NCBI GenBank assembly: GCA_946405045.1
Contig: CAMJFV010000119.1
Location: forward strand, 1-6,400
Direction of reading: 5' to 3'
DNA from: an uncultured Bacteroidales bacterium
GTDB taxonomy: Bacteria > Bacteroidota > Bacteroidia > Bacteroidales > Paludibacteraceae
Length of the DNA stretch: 6,400 nt
Shown in pieces: positions 5,374 to 6,400 of the stretch; positions within the stretch are counted from its first letter, which is position 1; each line of letters begins with the position of its first letter. The position numbers and the translations under genes are program-made. Under the pieces are notes generated by a model, which worked only from the letters and a program-made list of their open reading frames with translations, was not told where the DNA came from and made no database searches.

Positions 5374-6400
5374 GTGATTTTGGTGGCGGCTCAGGTGGTG
5401 TTCGGATTCAATCAGGCTATGCAGCCGATTGCCGGATATAATTTTGGAGCACAATTGGTTGACCGTGTGGATAAAGTGCTGAAGATGACGGTGCTGTGCG
5501 CCACTTGTGTCATGGTGTTCATGTGGGTGTCGTGTGAAATTTTTGCCGACAATATCGTATCCATTTTTGTGAACCAGGAAGAGAGCAACGCTCAGGCATT
5601 GATAGAAGCGGCGTCGCATGGATTGCGTATCGTAGTGATGATGATGCCGATTGTGGGATTCCAGATGGTGGTTGCTAACTTTTTCCAGAGTATCGGACGA
5701 GCTCCTGTATCATTGTTTATGAGTTCAGTACGTCAGCTACTCTATCTTATCCCACTTGTATGGCTGTTGCCGCAGAAGTTCGGACTTGACGGAGTTTGGT
5801 TTGCGATGCCAGTATCCGACACACTATCCGCGATTACAGCAGCGATTGTATTGAAACTGCAGTATAAGAAATCGTTGATGTTGCCAAGCAAGGAACCGAA
5901 AGTTGCGGATGTGGAGAAGAATACAGATGACAATCATGTGGTGATCAGCATCGGACGACAGTTTGGAGCTGGAGGAAGATATATCGGAAAACTTATAGCC
6001 AACCATTACGGCATCAAGTATTATGATAGCGAATTGCTGGTAGAGGCCGCTAAGGATATGGGCTTCGCACCTGAGATATTTGCAAAAGCGGATGAAGTAC
6101 CGTCGATGCAAAACACATTGGATAGGTTAGCAGACTTATCATCGCCGAACACAAGCGAGTCTGTGCTTTCCGGAGCCAACCTTTTCAAAGCACAGAGCGA
6201 GACAATGCAAAGAATCGCAGATACAGAGAGTTGTGTGATTGTGGGAAGAGCATCCGACTATGTGCTAAGAGAGAGAAAAGATGTTGTGACATTTTTCTTG
6301 CGTGCTCCGATGGAATTCCGAGCAGAAAACATTGCGTCGCGGCACAATATTGACATCAAAAAAGCACAAAAATTAGTTGAGGAACGAGAAACCGCACGAA
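5374..6400 (+). CDS. MATE C-terminal half plus cytidylate-kinase-like domain, downstream of the premature stop (partial)
   Basis: The open frame resumes directly after the TGA and leaves the window. GTG 5374 is the first possible start and ATG 5419 the next; neither has a clear ribosome site, so independent translation is doubtful. The first part carries MATE second-bundle motifs: QAMQPIAGYNFGAQ, FFQSIGRAPVSLF and SSVRQLLYLIPLVWLLP. From base 5935 comes a P-loop domain of the cytidylate-kinase-like family (Cytidylate_kin2 type). It shows VVISIGRQFGAGGRYIGKLIA (nucleotide-binding loop), YYDSELL, CVIVGRASDYVL and FFLRAPMEFRAENI, then KKAQKLVEERETAR, cut by the window edge. Such domains are predicted to phosphorylate a nucleotide or similar small molecule; the substrate here is unknown. 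ATG 5878, in the linker, could serve as a start for the kinase domain alone. Confidence 0.6.
   Translation, partial: MILVAAQVVFGFNQAMQPIAGYNFGAQLVDRVDKVLKMTVLCATCVMVFMWVSCEIFADNIVSIFVNQEESNAQALIEAASHGLRIVVMMMPIVGFQMVVANFFQSIGRAPVSLFMSSVRQLLYLIPLVWLLPQKFGLDGVWFAMPVSDTLSAITAAIVLKLQYKKSLMLPSKEPKVADVEKNTDDNHVVISIGRQFGAGGRYIGKLIANHYGIKYYDSELLVEAAKDMGFAPEIFAKADEVPSMQNTLDRLADLSSPNTSESVLSGANLFKAQSETMQRIADTESCVIVGRASDYVLRERKDVVTFFLRAPMEFRAENIASRHNIDIKKAQKLVEERETAR

Larger units (their letters stand above)
4516..6400 (+). pseudogene. MATE transporter fused to cytidylate-kinase-like domain, interrupted by an in-frame TGA
   Basis: Read through the TGA at 5350-5352, one frame runs unbroken to the window end (628 codons plus one base, gene incomplete). 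Residues 1 to about 455 make a full-length MATE transporter (12 helices expected; family usually about 450 residues). After a polar linker (about 456-473), residues 474-628 form a cytidylate-kinase-like P-loop domain. The stop falls inside GGDNAI-stop-AYGICNRV, where MATE relatives commonly have Gly (DNAIGAYGI-type). Nearby glycines are mostly GGA, so one G-to-T change explains it. The downstream part keeps good coding sense and conserved motifs, so the lesion is recent, a sequencing error, or tolerated. No stop or strong start separates transporter from kinase, so a true fusion is likely. Without readthrough, only seven or eight helices would be made and the pump should be inactive. Confidence 0.7.

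Overview
The window looks like a chromosomal stretch from a member of the Bacteroidales, probably Prevotella or a close relative. The evidence is a secreted multi-domain glycoside hydrolase ending in a tail like a type IX secretion sorting domain, promoter-like boxes close to the Bacteroidetes TAnnTTTG consensus, and start codons without Shine-Dalgarno sequences. No RNA gene, CRISPR array, insertion sequence or origin was seen.

Layout. Positions 1-109 hold the last 35 codons of a rightward gene that ends in a hydrophobic C-terminus. After 35 bases comes a rightward gene (145-1275) for a 376-residue protein. It has an N-terminal TIR-like fold, a PEGA-like beta domain, and two coiled coils on either side of a glycine-rich membrane segment. 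These two genes probably form an operon; the second is clearly more A/T-rich than the rest of the window. A 195-base gap with two weak inverted repeats separates it from a convergent leftward gene (4287 down to 1471). That gene encodes a 938-residue secreted GH43 enzyme, most like subfamily 24 exo-beta-1,3-galactanases, with two related beta-rich modules around a FIVAR-like helical module, a third ricin-like module and a sorting-type tail. A 228-base divergent promoter region follows.

The last unit (4516 to beyond 6400, rightward) is one long reading frame for a MATE-family multidrug transporter fused to a cytidylate-kinase-like P-loop domain. It is broken by one in-frame TGA at 5350-5352. 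The TGA sits where MATE relatives commonly have glycine, so a single GGA-to-TGA change explains it. Frame and homology continue undisturbed to the window end.

The three units look functionally independent: a possible conflict or signalling protein pair, plant-arabinogalactan-type polysaccharide breakdown, and drug or metabolite export. The points most worth a second look are the TIR-like membrane protein, which lacks the usual catalytic glutamate, and the interrupted transporter-kinase fusion.
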